Assembly (NCBI RefSeq): GCF_014280875.1
Contig: NZ_JACLAL010000002.1
Location: 186,001 to 250,000, forward strand
DNA length: 64,000 bases
Origin: Paenirhizobium daejeonense
GTDB taxonomy: Bacteria; Pseudomonadota; Alphaproteobacteria; Rhizobiales; Rhizobiaceae
Reading direction: 5' to 3'
Position 1 is the first letter of the stretch. Each line of letters begins with the position of its first letter. Positions 9,083 through 17,245 of the stretch are shown piece by piece. The translations under genes and the position numbers were made by a program. The notes beneath the pieces were generated by a model. It worked only from the letters and a program-made list of their open reading frames with translations, had not been told where the DNA came from and made no database searches.

Positions 9083-10813
9083 ATGAAACATCGTTTAGCC
9101 TCCCTCCGCGCACAACTCCTGAGGGAGGATACTGGCAACATCGCGGTTTCGGCCGCGCTTGTCGCCCCACTGATCATCGGAACTCTGGCGCTTGGTGTGG
9201 ATTACGGCCACCTGACCATGCAACGGCGAGCGCTGCAGCAAGCAGCAGATCTTTCCGCCATCGCTGCTGCTTCGAGCCTGTCAAATCCGGGACAGGCCGT
9301 TTTCGACTATTTCAAGATGAACGGGCTGGATATGCCCGTAGCCACGGCTTCCGGCCTTATCACCGATACCGGCGTAGTGCCACTCGACAAGGTGAGCCAG
9401 TACTCCGCAGTAGCCACGGTCGCCACCGGTCGCTACACCGCCGATCCCGCACTGTCGGTGGATGCACGCTTCGTCCAGACGAACAGCTATCCCGATGCGG
9501 TCAGGGTTGAAGTCCGCAGGAAGGAACCACTCTTTTTCGCCAGTGCCTTCGCTGATCCGCCGACCCTTGGTGCAGTGGGTACGGCCGCAGCAAACAAGGT
9601 GGCGAGTTTCTCCATCGGTTCGCGGCTGGCAAGTCTGCAAGGCGGTGTGCTGAATGCGGTGCTTTCCGGATTGCTCGGAACCAGCGTCAGTCTGGATGTC
9701 ATGGACTATCGCGCGCTCATCGATGCCGACATTGCAGTTCTGAAGGCGCTCGACGCGCTTGCAATCGACCTCGGCCTCACGGCGATAACCTACGAGGAAC
9801 TCCTCAAAACCGATGTCAGCTTTGGCAAGGTCATCGACGCCGTTCTTCGCCTGACCACCCTCGACGCCAGGACGAGGTCAGCGCTCGAAGCACTTAAGCG
9901 CCAGGTTGCCAAGACTAAGCTCACGGTCAAGCTTGAGAATGTCCTCAACCCCGGCCCCTATTCCGAACGCCTGATCGGCAGCGCCGACCACCTGACGGTT
10001 GACGTCGGAGTCTTCGAATTCCTGACGGCGGCGGCATCCGCGGCCAATGGCAAAAACCAGATCGCCGTAGATCTGGGCGCAACCATTCCAGGCCTCGCCT
10101 CCGCAAAACTGTCGCTCGCCATCGGTGCGCCGCCGGTCTCGACGCCGCCAGCGGCGGTCGGAGGCGTCGGGACCATCGTTCGCACGGCGCAAACGCGTCT
10201 CGCCGTAAATGTCTCCACCGACGGACTCCTGGCGCTAGCAGGGATCAAGGTCAAGGTGCCGCTCTATATCGAGGTCGCCCATGCCGAAGCAAAGCTTGCT
10301 GCGATCAACTGCCGCGACCGCACCGGCTCCGCGGACGTGAGGATCGAGGCCGTGCCGGGCCTTGTCGAAATTGCCCTCGGCAATATCGATACCACCGCCT
10401 TTGCCAACTTTGGCACGAAGCCCCGGGTGACCAAGGCTACTCTGGTTCAGGCCCCGCTCCTGGGTATCGATGCGTTGGCCTATATAAACGCCTCAAACAT
10501 GGACAAAAAGACACTGACCTTCACGCCGAACGAGATTGCCAGCGGCGCCATCAAGACTGTCTCGACCAGCCAGACGTTAACAACGCTGCAATTCTCCCTG
10601 CTCAAGAATCTCGACATCGATATCCGGCTTGCAGGGCTGACGCTTGGAACACCACAAGCAGTACAGAACGCTCTAGCCCAGACGCTCGCCAACCTCACGG
10701 TTCCGCTCGACAGCCTGCTCTACAACACGCTGCTGGCGCTCGGCATCCGCATCGGCGAAGCCGATGTGCGGGCGACATACGCCAGCTGCCAGCAACCCGT
10801 TCTCGTCCAGTAG
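9083..10813 (+). CDS. TadG-like pilus assembly protein
   Basis: The 576-residue protein opens with a Tad/TadG-type membrane anchor (residues 22-50: GNIAVSAALVAPLIIGTLAL then a helix with QQAADLSAIAA), followed by a long extracytoplasmic region rich in Ala, Leu, Thr and Val. The von Willebrand A domain with MIDAS motif of some TadG proteins is not evident. The start at 9083 is preferred over the in-frame upstream codon at 9053 because a GGAGG ribosome site lies at 9069-9073 and the TadE stop is one base before. The gene is followed by a strong terminator. A role in pilus assembly or surface attachment is inferred from the family only. Confidence 0.82.
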   Translation: MKHRLASLRAQLLREDTGNIAVSAALVAPLIIGTLALGVDYGHLTMQRRALQQAADLSAIAAASSLSNPGQAVFDYFKMNGLDMPVATASGLITDTGVVPLDKVSQYSAVATVATGRYTADPALSVDARFVQTNSYPDAVRVEVRRKEPLFFASAFADPPTLGAVGTAAANKVASFSIGSRLASLQGGVLNAVLSGLLGTSVSLDVMDYRALIDADIAVLKALDALAIDLGLTAITYEELLKTDVSFGKVIDAVLRLTTLDARTRSALEALKRQVAKTKLTVKLENVLNPGPYSERLIGSADHLTVDVGVFEFLTAAASAANGKNQIAVDLGATIPGLASAKLSLAIGAPPVSTPPAAVGGVGTIVRTAQTRLAVNVSTDGLLALAGIKVKVPLYIEVAHAEAKLAAINCRDRTGSADVRIEAVPGLVEIALGNIDTTAFANFGTKPRVTKATLVQAPLLGIDALAYINASNMDKKTLTFTPNEIASGAIKTVSTSQTLTTLQFSLLKNLDIDIRLAGLTLGTPQAVQNALAQTLANLTVPLDSLLYNTLLALGIRIGEADVRATYASCQQPVLVQ

Positions 10814-10821
10814 GCGAATAC

Positions 10822-10853
10822 AAAAAAGCCGGCGTCCTCAGGGCGCCGGCTTT
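10822..10853. terminator. bidirectional rho-independent terminator between tadG-like gene and DAHP synthase
   Basis: Stem GCCGGCG (10828-10834) and CGCCGGC (10844-10850) with a nine-base loop, flanked by AAAAAA on the left and TTT on the right. The A-run gives a good U-tract for the leftward DAHP synthase transcript, the T-run a weaker one for the rightward transcript. Confidence 0.85.
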
Positions 10854-10876
10854 CAGGATGTTAGGAAGAAGCCAGA

Positions 10877-12253
10877 TCAACCGTTGGCGACCAGCATCCG
10901 CTTTTCGTCGCGACCGCCCTTCATGCGCTCGGCCAGCAGGAAAGCCAGTTCGAGCGCCTGATCGGCGTTGAGGCGCGGATCGCAATGGGTGTGATAGCGG
11001 TCCTGCAGATCTTCTGCCGAAACAGCACGCGCACCGCCAGTGCATTCCGTCACGTCCTTGCCGGTCATCTCGATATGGATGCCGCCCGGATGCGAACCTT
11101 CTGCCCGATGGATCTGGAAGAAGCTCTCGACTTCCGAAAGAACCCGTTCGAACGGTCGGGTCTTGTAGTTGTTTAGCGTGATCGTGTTACCGTGCATCGG
11201 ATCGCAGGACCAGACGACCTTGCGACCTTCGCGCTCGACGGCACGGATCAGCTTCGGCAGGTGGTCGGCAACCTTGTCATGGCCAAACCGGCAGATCAGG
11301 GTCAGACGCCCAGCCTCGTTCGCCGGATTCAGGATATCGATCAGGTTCAGAAGATCGTCCGGCTGCAGCGACGGACCGCACTTCAGACCGATCGGGTTCT
11401 TGATGCCGCGGCAGTATTCGAGGTGGGCATGGTCAGCCTGGCGGGTACGGTCGCCAATCCAGATCATGTGGCCCGAGGTCGCGTACCAGTCACCGGACGT
11501 GGAATCGACGCGGGTCAACGCTTCCTCATAGCCGAGAAGCAGCGCCTCGTGGCTGGTGAAGAAATCCGTCTCGCGTAGGCTCGGATTGTTGTCAGAGGTG
11601 ATGCCGATGGCCTTCATGAAGTTCATCGTCTCGGAGATCCGGTCGGCGAGCTTACGGTAGCGCTCGGCCTGCGGACTGTCCTTCACGAAGCCAAGCATCC
11701 ACTGGTGCACGTTCTCAAGGTTGGCATAGCCACCCATCGCGAAGGCGCGCAGCAGGTTCAACGTCGCAGCCGACTGCCGGTAGGCCATGATCTGGCGTTC
11801 CGGATTGGGGACGCGGGCCTCCGGCGTGAACTCGATACCGTTGACAATGTCGCCACGGTAGCTCGGAAGCTCGACATCGCCCTGCTTTTCAAAATCCGAG
11901 GAGCGCGGCTTGGCAAACTGTCCAGCTATACGGCCAACCTTGACGACCGGAAGCTGCGCACCATAGGTCAGGACGACAGCCATCTGAAGGAAAGCGCGGA
12001 AAAAGTCGCGGATCGTATCCGCGCCATGCTCGGCAAAGCTTTCCGCGCAATCCCCGCCCTGCAGCAGGAAGGCGTTACCTTCCGCGACATTGGCAAGCGA
12101 CTTGGTCAGGCGACGTGCTTCTCCGGCAAAGACGAGCGGCGGATACTTGGCAAGCTGCGCTTCCGCATCCGCGAGCGCTACTGCGTCCGGATAGGCGGGA
12201 ACCTGCTTGATCGGCTTCTGTCGCCAACTACCTGGGGTCCAATTCTGTGCCAT
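10877..12253 (-). CDS. 3-deoxy-7-phosphoheptulonate synthase, class II
   Basis: Condenses phosphoenolpyruvate and erythrose 4-phosphate in the first step of the shikimate pathway. The protein (458 residues) is the plant/actinobacterial class II type: the PGSWRQKP N-terminus, [11 protein letters not shown] with the metal-binding Cys, the [14 protein letters not shown] loop, [11 protein letters not shown] with a metal-binding His, [13 protein letters not shown], and the HCDPRLN aspartate near the end are all present. The ATG at 12253 is preferred over a GTG nine bases upstream because an AGGTGA ribosome site fits it. Transcript ends at the terminator at 10822-10853. A GC-rich hairpin lies in its leader. 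The symbol varies (aroF/aroG/aroH) between genomes, so none is given. Confidence 0.96.
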   Translation of the reverse strand: MAQNWTPGSWRQKPIKQVPAYPDAVALADAEAQLAKYPPLVFAGEARRLTKSLANVAEGNAFLLQGGDCAESFAEHGADTIRDFFRAFLQMAVVLTYGAQLPVVKVGRIAGQFAKPRSSDFEKQGDVELPSYRGDIVNGIEFTPEARVPNPERQIMAYRQSAATLNLLRAFAMGGYANLENVHQWMLGFVKDSPQAERYRKLADRISETMNFMKAIGITSDNNPSLRETDFFTSHEALLLGYEEALTRVDSTSGDWYATSGHMIWIGDRTRQADHAHLEYCRGIKNPIGLKCGPSLQPDDLLNLIDILNPANEAGRLTLICRFGHDKVADHLPKLIRAVEREGRKVVWSCDPMHGNTITLNNYKTRPFERVLSEVESFFQIHRAEGSHPGGIHIEMTGKDVTECTGGARAVSAEDLQDRYHTHCDPRLNADQALELAFLLAERMKGGRDEKRMLVANG

Positions 12254-12275
12254 GGTCTTCACCTGCTGTTAAAGG

Positions 12276-12294
12276 GCGGCCTCCTCCCGGCCGC
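12276..12294 (-). promoter_or_regulatory. leader hairpin with purine-rich loop before DAHP synthase
   Basis: On the minus strand GCGGCC-GGGAGGA-GGCCGC forms a six-base GC stem presenting a Shine-Dalgarno-like GGGAGGA loop about 22 bases upstream of the DAHP synthase start. It could stabilise or regulate the mRNA; GGA in a loop is also the target type of CsrA/RsmA proteins. No function is demonstrated. Confidence 0.3.
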
Positions 12295-12307
12295 TTGGAA
12301 TTCGGGG

Positions 12308-12335
12308 CTTATAAACGGATATATCGGCGTTGCAA
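12308..12335 (-). promoter_or_regulatory. candidate promoter of DAHP synthase gene
   Basis: Minus-strand TTGCAA (12330-12335) and TATAAG (12308-12313) with 16 bases between fit a housekeeping sigma promoter; it would give a leader of about 50 bases containing the hairpin at 12276-12294. Confidence 0.4.
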
Positions 12336-12562
12336 AGCCGAAGTTGAAGGGCTTTGATGTACACAGGGTCCACATTTCCGCCACGCCCCGCCCCTTGCAT
12401 TGGCGCAACCAGATCCCAGTCTATCAGGTTTTACTGAAAAGCGGACCGCCCGCAGCACACCTTAGCTTCAACCTCCTGCATTCGCATCTTGAATTCACAT
12501 GAACGTAAACGTAAGAATTCAGTCGGGGGATTTGACGCTCGGCGAGATGAGGAGATCGGTCG

Positions 12563-13450
12563 ATGCAGCGGGATACGGATATCGAACGTAGTGATATCGT
12601 CTTTGAGGCAGCCGACGGGTTTCCGCTCGCCGGTACGCTCTTCGAAGGCGCGGGCGATGGCCCCCTCGCCCTGATCTCATCGGCCGCCGCGGTACCGCGC
12701 ACCATTTATGCACGCTTCGCCCAGCATCTCGTCGCTTCCCACGGCTACCGCGCAGTGCTGACCTACGACTATCGCGGCGTATCCGCTTCCCAGGTGCCGC
12801 CGAACTGGACCGCCCTGCCACGCATGGCGGATTGGGCGGAAAAGGACATGCCGGCAGCAGTTGACCGGTTGGAACGTCAGGCACCCGGCAATCCGATGGT
12901 CGGCATAGGCCAATCCTTCGGCGGCCAGGCTCTCGGTCTCTGTGGCCGATCGGAAAGGTTCGAACGCTATATGATGGTCGCCGTCATGTCGGGCCACTGG
13001 CGCTTTACGGATGAGCCCTTGAAGGTCTTTGCAGCCATGAACCTGATCGGCGTGCCGCTTGCCATGCTGACCGGCAGCGTCCCGGGCTGGGTAGGCCTTG
13101 GAGAAACCCTGCCCGGAACGGTCTTCCGCCAATGGGCGAGATGGGGCCGATCTGCGGATTATTTCTTCGCCGATCCCGCCATGGATGCGGCAAAACGCTT
13201 CGCCGAAGTCCACACACCGATCCTATCGATCAGCGTCGAGGACGATCCTTGGGCAACGCCGCGCGCGCAGGAAGCGATACTGAAGGGCTATGTCAACGCG
13301 CCGGTCGAACGTCGCCGTGTCGCCCCGCCACCCGGCCAGACAATCGGCCATCTTGGCTTTTTCCGGCCGACATTCCGGGAAAACCTCTGGGAACCGGCCA
13401 TCCACTGGCTCAACGGCGCAACGGAGAGAAACGCGGCGCTGGCGTCATGA
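12563..13450 (+). CDS. alpha/beta hydrolase (COG4757-like)
   Basis: The 295-residue protein has a lipase-like alpha/beta hydrolase fold. The nucleophile elbow GQSFGG places Ser118; Asp in SVEDDPWATP and His in IGHLGFF near the C-terminus would complete the triad. The N-terminal AADGFPLAGTLFEG and DYRGVSAS segments are typical of the COG4757 group of uncharacterised hydrolases. No signal peptide, so cytoplasmic. The start is supported by GAGGAGA nine bases upstream. Substrate unknown. It stands between the divergent DAHP synthase and the convergent glutathione reductase gene. Confidence 0.85.
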   Translation: MQRDTDIERSDIVFEAADGFPLAGTLFEGAGDGPLALISSAAAVPRTIYARFAQHLVASHGYRAVLTYDYRGVSASQVPPNWTALPRMADWAEKDMPAAVDRLERQAPGNPMVGIGQSFGGQALGLCGRSERFERYMMVAVMSGHWRFTDEPLKVFAAMNLIGVPLAMLTGSVPGWVGLGETLPGTVFRQWARWGRSADYFFADPAMDAAKRFAEVHTPILSISVEDDPWATPRAQEAILKGYVNAPVERRRVAPPPGQTIGHLGFFRPTFRENLWEPAIHWLNGATERNAALAS

Positions 13451-13498
13451 GGTCCGCCAGCGAGAGCGGACCTCGGGAGCATTCCGGAAACCGCGCGC

Positions 13499-14887
13499 TC
13501 AGACGCGCTCGCCGTTCCTGACCCGATAGCTCGGATTATACATCGTCACCAGTTCCTCGGCGGCCGTCGGATGCACGGCCATGGTCCGGTCGAAATCATC
13601 CTTGGTGCAGCCGGCCTTCAGCGTGATGCCGAGAAGCTGTGCCATTTCGCCGGCGTCGTGACCGAGGATATGGGCACCGACCACCTTGCGGTCCGCGGCA
13701 TTGACGATCAGCTTCATCACCGTCTTCTCCGCGCGACCTGAAAGCGTCGCCTTCATCGGCCGGAACTGGGCGCGGTAAACTTCGATTTCCTCGAACTTCT
13801 TCGCAGCCGCCTCTTCCGAAAGGCCGACCGTACCGATCTCCGGCTGGGAGAAGACCGCAGTCGCGATCAGGTCGTGATCCGGCGAGGTCGGGTTGTTCTT
13901 GTACTCGGTCTCGATGAAGCACATGGCCTCATGGATCGCCACCGGCGTCAGCTGCACCCTGTCGGTGACATCGCCAAGTGCGAAGATGCTCGGCACGTTG
14001 GTGCGAGAATACTGGTCGACGATGATGGCGCCCCGCTCGTTGGTGGTGACACCTGCGGCTTCGAGTCCCAGACCCTTGGTATAGGGATCGCGACCGAGCG
14101 CCAGCATGACCTGATCCGCAACAAGCGTGCCGTTGCTCTTCGTTTCCGCAGCAAGGCGTCCGTCAGCCGTCTTCGCGACGGAAACGAAATGGTCATGGAG
14201 AATGATGCGGATGCCCTTCTGCTCCATGGCTTCATGCAGACCGCGGCGCAGATCGTGATCGAAGCGACTGAGGATCTCGGCACCGCGATAGATCAGCGTC
14301 GTCTCCACACCGAGACCGTGGAAGATGTTGGCGAATTCGACGGCGATATAACCGCCGCCGGCAATCACGATGGATCCCGGCAATTCCGGCAAATGAAACG
14401 CTTCGTTGGACGAAATGCACAGCTCGTGCCCCGGCAAGGCGTCATGCGGATTGGGCGCTCCGCCGACAGCGACGATGATCTTCTCAGCGGTCACGACCTT
14501 GCCGCTCTTCGTAAGGCGCACGCTGTTCGGACCGACAAGTTCGGCGCGGGTTTCGAGGATTTCCGCTCCGGCGTTTTCGAGGCCCTTGCGATAGAGCCCT
14601 TCTAGCCGATCGATCTCCTTATCCTTAGCGGCGATCAGGGTCTTCCAGTCAAAGCGGCTTTCGCCCACCGTCCACCCAAAACCGGCGGCATCTTCGAAAT
14701 GCTCATGATACTGCGAGGCATAGACGAAGAGCTTCTTGGGTACGCAACCTCGAATGACGCAGGTACCGCCGAAACGATATTCCTCGGCGATCCCCACTTT
14801 CTTGCCCAGCGAAGCGGCGAGCCTCCCGCTGCGGACACCGCCCGAACCACCGCCGATCACGAACAGGTCATAATCGAAATTCGACAT
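13499..14887 (-). CDS. gor: glutathione-disulfide reductase
   Basis: NADPH-dependent FAD enzyme that reduces oxidised glutathione. The product (462 residues) shows the FAD-binding GGGSGGVRS (residues 12-20), the redox-active disulfide GGTCVIRGCVPKK with Cys43 and Cys48, the NADPH-binding IAGGGYIAVEFA followed by basic residues, the second FAD motif ALGDVT, and the C-terminal HPTAAEE with the catalytic His. The start at 14887 is chosen because an AAGGAGAG ribosome site lies just upstream and the protein then begins with the canonical short N-terminus; the longer frame back to 15085 has no family similarity. CVIRGCVPKK favours glutathione reductase over lipoamide or mercuric reductase. Confidence 0.95.
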   Translation of the reverse strand: MSNFDYDLFVIGGGSGGVRSGRLAASLGKKVGIAEEYRFGGTCVIRGCVPKKLFVYASQYHEHFEDAAGFGWTVGESRFDWKTLIAAKDKEIDRLEGLYRKGLENAGAEILETRAELVGPNSVRLTKSGKVVTAEKIIVAVGGAPNPHDALPGHELCISSNEAFHLPELPGSIVIAGGGYIAVEFANIFHGLGVETTLIYRGAEILSRFDHDLRRGLHEAMEQKGIRIILHDHFVSVAKTADGRLAAETKSNGTLVADQVMLALGRDPYTKGLGLEAAGVTTNERGAIIVDQYSRTNVPSIFALGDVTDRVQLTPVAIHEAMCFIETEYKNNPTSPDHDLIATAVFSQPEIGTVGLSEEAAAKKFEEIEVYRAQFRPMKATLSGRAEKTVMKLIVNAADRKVVGAHILGHDAGEMAQLLGITLKAGCTKDDFDRTMAVHPTAAEELVTMYNPSYRVRNGERV

Positions 14888-15088
14888 AGAAAAGCTCTCC
14901 TTGCAATCTCGTTCCAGAGCACGCCATGCGTCCGTTCGGACGGGTGAAGGACGTCCCACTTCTTGAAGCTGCGCATCCTGCTTTCGGAAAACGATTTCAG
15001 TTGTCCGGCCGATGCGCCAGCGGATCGCCCCGATATAGAGTGCTGCGGCAGCATTTGAAACGGGTACGAAGCAACGCAACCGCAAAAA

Positions 15089-15117
15089 GAAAGGCCCGAA
15101 TGCAATCCGGGCCTTTC
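15089..15117. terminator. rho-independent terminator downstream of the rpiA-DUF2059 unit
   Basis: Perfect ten-base stem GAAAGGCCCG (15089-15098) / CGGGCCTTTC (15108-15117) with a nine-base loop; on the minus strand it is followed by CTTTTTG, so it ends the transcript of the DUF2059 gene just before gor. Confidence 0.85.
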
Positions 15118-15138
15118 CTTGAAAATTGATTTCGCAAT

Positions 15139-15684
15139 TTACTGCTTTGGCGCGTCTGCCGGAGCCTCTGCGCCGCCGACCTCTTTCAGAAGCGCTTCGT
15201 TGGTCTGCTTCTCCAGATCGCGGGCAACGCCGGAGGTCCAGATATCGGCAGCCTTCAGCAGTTCACGAGTAGCAATCGGCCCATCCTTCAGCAACTTCTT
15301 ACCGGCATCGCTCGAATAGAAAGCAGTGATCGCCTTGAGCTCATCGACGGTGAAGGCCTTCGCATAGACGAGAGCAGCTTCATTCTCCAGATCGGCGCGG
15401 CGCGGCGCGATCTTCAGCGCTTCTTCCTCGACCTTTTTGGAAATCTCATCCTGAAGGTTAGGATAGGCCTGAATAAGCTGCGCTACCAGACGATCCATGA
15501 TGTTCGGCAGGATGTTGTCGAAACGGTTGGTGACGCCGAGTGAAGAGATGGCTGCGCGTGCGGCCTGCAAGTGTTCTGCCGGCACTTCCTGTGCCTTGGC
15601 GGAAGCGGCCAGCATCATGCTGCCGGCAATGAGCGCGACCGAGGTGACACGGCTCAGACCCGAAAACTTGATCATGAAATTCAC
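15139..15684 (-). CDS. DUF2059 exported protein
   Basis: A 181-residue protein with a signal peptide (residues 1-31; cleavage after SAKA) and a helical DUF2059 domain (about 85-160) containing the characteristic VDELKAITAFYSSDAGKKLL stretch. The C-terminal 20 residues are Ala/Pro rich. The domain occurs in exported proteins of proteobacteria; its function is unknown. The start ATG lies nine bases after the rpiA stop, with the AGGAG ribosome site next to that stop, so the two genes are translated from one message. A terminator follows. An alternative ATG three codons in would still leave a signal peptide. Confidence 0.88.
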   Translation of the reverse strand: MNFMIKFSGLSRVTSVALIAGSMMLAASAKAQEVPAEHLQAARAAISSLGVTNRFDNILPNIMDRLVAQLIQAYPNLQDEISKKVEEEALKIAPRRADLENEAALVYAKAFTVDELKAITAFYSSDAGKKLLKDGPIATRELLKAADIWTSGVARDLEKQTNEALLKEVGGAEAPADAPKQ

Positions 15685-15693
15685 AGCTCCTGT

Positions 15694-16392
15694 TTAGTTC
15701 TTTGCGCCCATCACCCGCGCACCCGCCGGACCGGCGATGATGGCAAGCGAGGCCAAGTTGATGAATAGTCCGTGTTCGACCACACCGGGGATTGTGTTCA
15801 GCGCACTTGCCAAGGCCTCTGCATCAGGAATGCGGCCAAAAGATGCGTCGAGAATAAGATGTCCACCGTCCGTGGCGAATACCCCGTCGTCCGACATTCG
15901 CATGCGCAACTCCCCAGAAAGACCAAGGCGGGAAGCGAGCTTTTCGATGGCAATCCGGGTCGCGACCTGACCGAAGGAATTGATCTCGATCGGCAACGGA
16001 AAGCGACCGAGCACGTCGACCACCTTACTTTCGTCGGCGATCACGATCATCCGCGACGAAGCAGCCGCGACGATCTTTTCGCGCAGCAAAGCACCGCCAC
16101 CGCCCTTGACCAGCCGGAGGCCTGCGTCGACCTCGTCTGCTCCGTCGATGGTAAGATCGAGCTCGGGAAGTTCATCAAGCGATTTCAGCGGCACGCCGAG
16201 CTCGACACAGAGCCGCGCGGTGCGCTCGGACGTCGGAACGCCTTCGACCTTGAGGCCGCCGGCAACCTTTTCAGCGAGCAGACGGACGAATTCCTCCGCG
16301 GTAGAACCGGTGCCGATACCGAGGCGCATACCGTCCTCGACGTGCTCCAGAGCCGCAGCTGCGGCCTTGATCTTCATCTCGCGGGCGTCCAT
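15694..16392 (-). CDS. rpiA: ribose-5-phosphate isomerase A
   Basis: Interconverts ribose 5-phosphate and ribulose 5-phosphate in the pentose phosphate pathway. The 232-residue protein has the phosphate-binding [11 protein letters not shown] near residue 27, the TIDGADEVD catalytic aspartates, and [12 protein letters not shown] with the conserved lysine and glutamate. Length matches the family. An AGGAG site lies ten bases upstream of the ATG. The DUF2059 gene follows after nine bases and forms an operon with it. Confidence 0.97.
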   Translation of the reverse strand: MDAREMKIKAAAAALEHVEDGMRLGIGTGSTAEEFVRLLAEKVAGGLKVEGVPTSERTARLCVELGVPLKSLDELPELDLTIDGADEVDAGLRLVKGGGGALLREKIVAAASSRMIVIADESKVVDVLGRFPLPIEINSFGQVATRIAIEKLASRLGLSGELRMRMSDDGVFATDGGHLILDASFGRIPDAEALASALNTIPGVVEHGLFINLASLAIIAGPAGARVMGAKN

Positions 16393-16551
16393 GCGCCAAA
16401 AACTCCTACATGTTGCGTCGAGTGCTGTTTACACGGCTCATAGCCCGAACGAAAGCCCCTTTCCGATACCGGTGTAGCGGTTGCCTTTTGTCAGGCTTTC
16501 GCCTAACCGCAGGGAGGAAAATAGCCAGTCACGCAGGATGGAGCCCAGCCT

Positions 16552-17229
16552 TTGACAGCCCCCACCATCGTCTTCGATCTCGACGGCACCCTTATCGACA
16601 CCGCCCCGGATCTAGTCCAGAGTCTGAACCACACGATCGAAGTCGCGGATCTCGAGCCGGTGACTTATGCGGACCTCACCCATCTCGTGGGACAGGGTGC
16701 CCGCGTCATGATCGCAAGGGCATTTGCACTACGTGGCGCACCGCTCTCCGATGACGAACTGCCCGCTCTGCTCGACCGCTTCATCGAGCACTACAAGAGC
16801 AACATGCCGGGTGAAAGCCGTCCCTTCCCTGGACTGCTGGCAGCGCTGGACCGATTGACCGACGCGGGCTTCAATCTCGCTGTCTGCACCAACAAGATGG
16901 AAGCGCTTGCCCTGCCGCTCATCGAGAAGCTGGACATGACCAGGTATTTCAAGGCGATTGCCGGCGGAGATACGTTTGCTGTCAGGAAACCGGATCCAGG
17001 TCACCTGACCAGCACGATCGAACGGGCTGGCGGCGATCCGCGGCTGGCCGTCATGGTCGGCGACAGCGACAACGATATTCTGGCGGCGCGTAATGCGTCC
17101 ATCCCCTCGATCGCCGTTCCATTCGGCTATTCGCACGAACCGATCGAAAATCTTGGCGCCGACCGGCTCATCAGACATTTCGATGAGCTGGATGCCGCAT
17201 TGATCGGTGAACTGCTCAGCAATCGCTGA
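16552..17229 (+). CDS. gph: phosphoglycolate phosphatase (HAD family)
   Basis: HAD-superfamily phosphatase of the Gph type, which clears 2-phosphoglycolate formed during DNA repair and oxygen damage. The 225-residue protein has motif I FDLDGTLID with Asp9 and Asp11, motif II VCTNK, motif III lysine in RKPDPG and motif IV GDSDND, with an alpha-helical cap from about residue 20 to 85. The start is TTG: the only nearby ATG (16538) is out of frame and soon stopped, and a GGAG ribosome site lies eight bases before the TTG. Its stop codon lies inside the 3' arm of a perfect 15-bp palindrome shared with the convergent L,D-transpeptidase gene. Substrate is inferred from family. Confidence 0.88.
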   Translation: MTAPTIVFDLDGTLIDTAPDLVQSLNHTIEVADLEPVTYADLTHLVGQGARVMIARAFALRGAPLSDDELPALLDRFIEHYKSNMPGESRPFPGLLAALDRLTDAGFNLAVCTNKMEALALPLIEKLDMTRYFKAIAGGDTFAVRKPDPGHLTSTIERAGGDPRLAVMVGDSDNDILAARNASIPSIAVPFGYSHEPIENLGADRLIRHFDELDAALIGELLSNR

Positions 17230-17239
17230 GCAGTTCACC
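17206..17239. terminator. perfect 15-bp palindrome at the gph / L,D-transpeptidase 3' junction
   Basis: GGTGAACTGCTCAGC (17206-17220), loop AATC, GCTGAGCAGTTCACC (17225-17239). The gph stop codon TGA (17227-17229) lies in the second arm and the stem ends seven bases before the transpeptidase stop. The symmetry lets it act in both directions. There is no U-tract, so it may protect mRNA 3' ends or act with Rho rather than be a classic terminator. Confidence 0.6.
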
Positions 17240-17245
17240 CTACTT

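Larger units (their letters stand above)
12254..12562. other. divergent intergenic region between DAHP synthase and alpha/beta hydrolase genes
   Basis: This 309-base stretch holds the leader of the DAHP synthase gene, a promoter-like pair for it and, on the other strand, a good GAGGAGA ribosome site for the hydrolase gene. No further coding sequence or leader peptide rich in aromatic codons was seen. Confidence 0.5.

Noticed and set aside
13499..15085. Longer N-terminus for glutathione reductase (528 residues)
   Set aside because: The extra 66 residues are not family-like and the ATG at 14887 has a good ribosome site.
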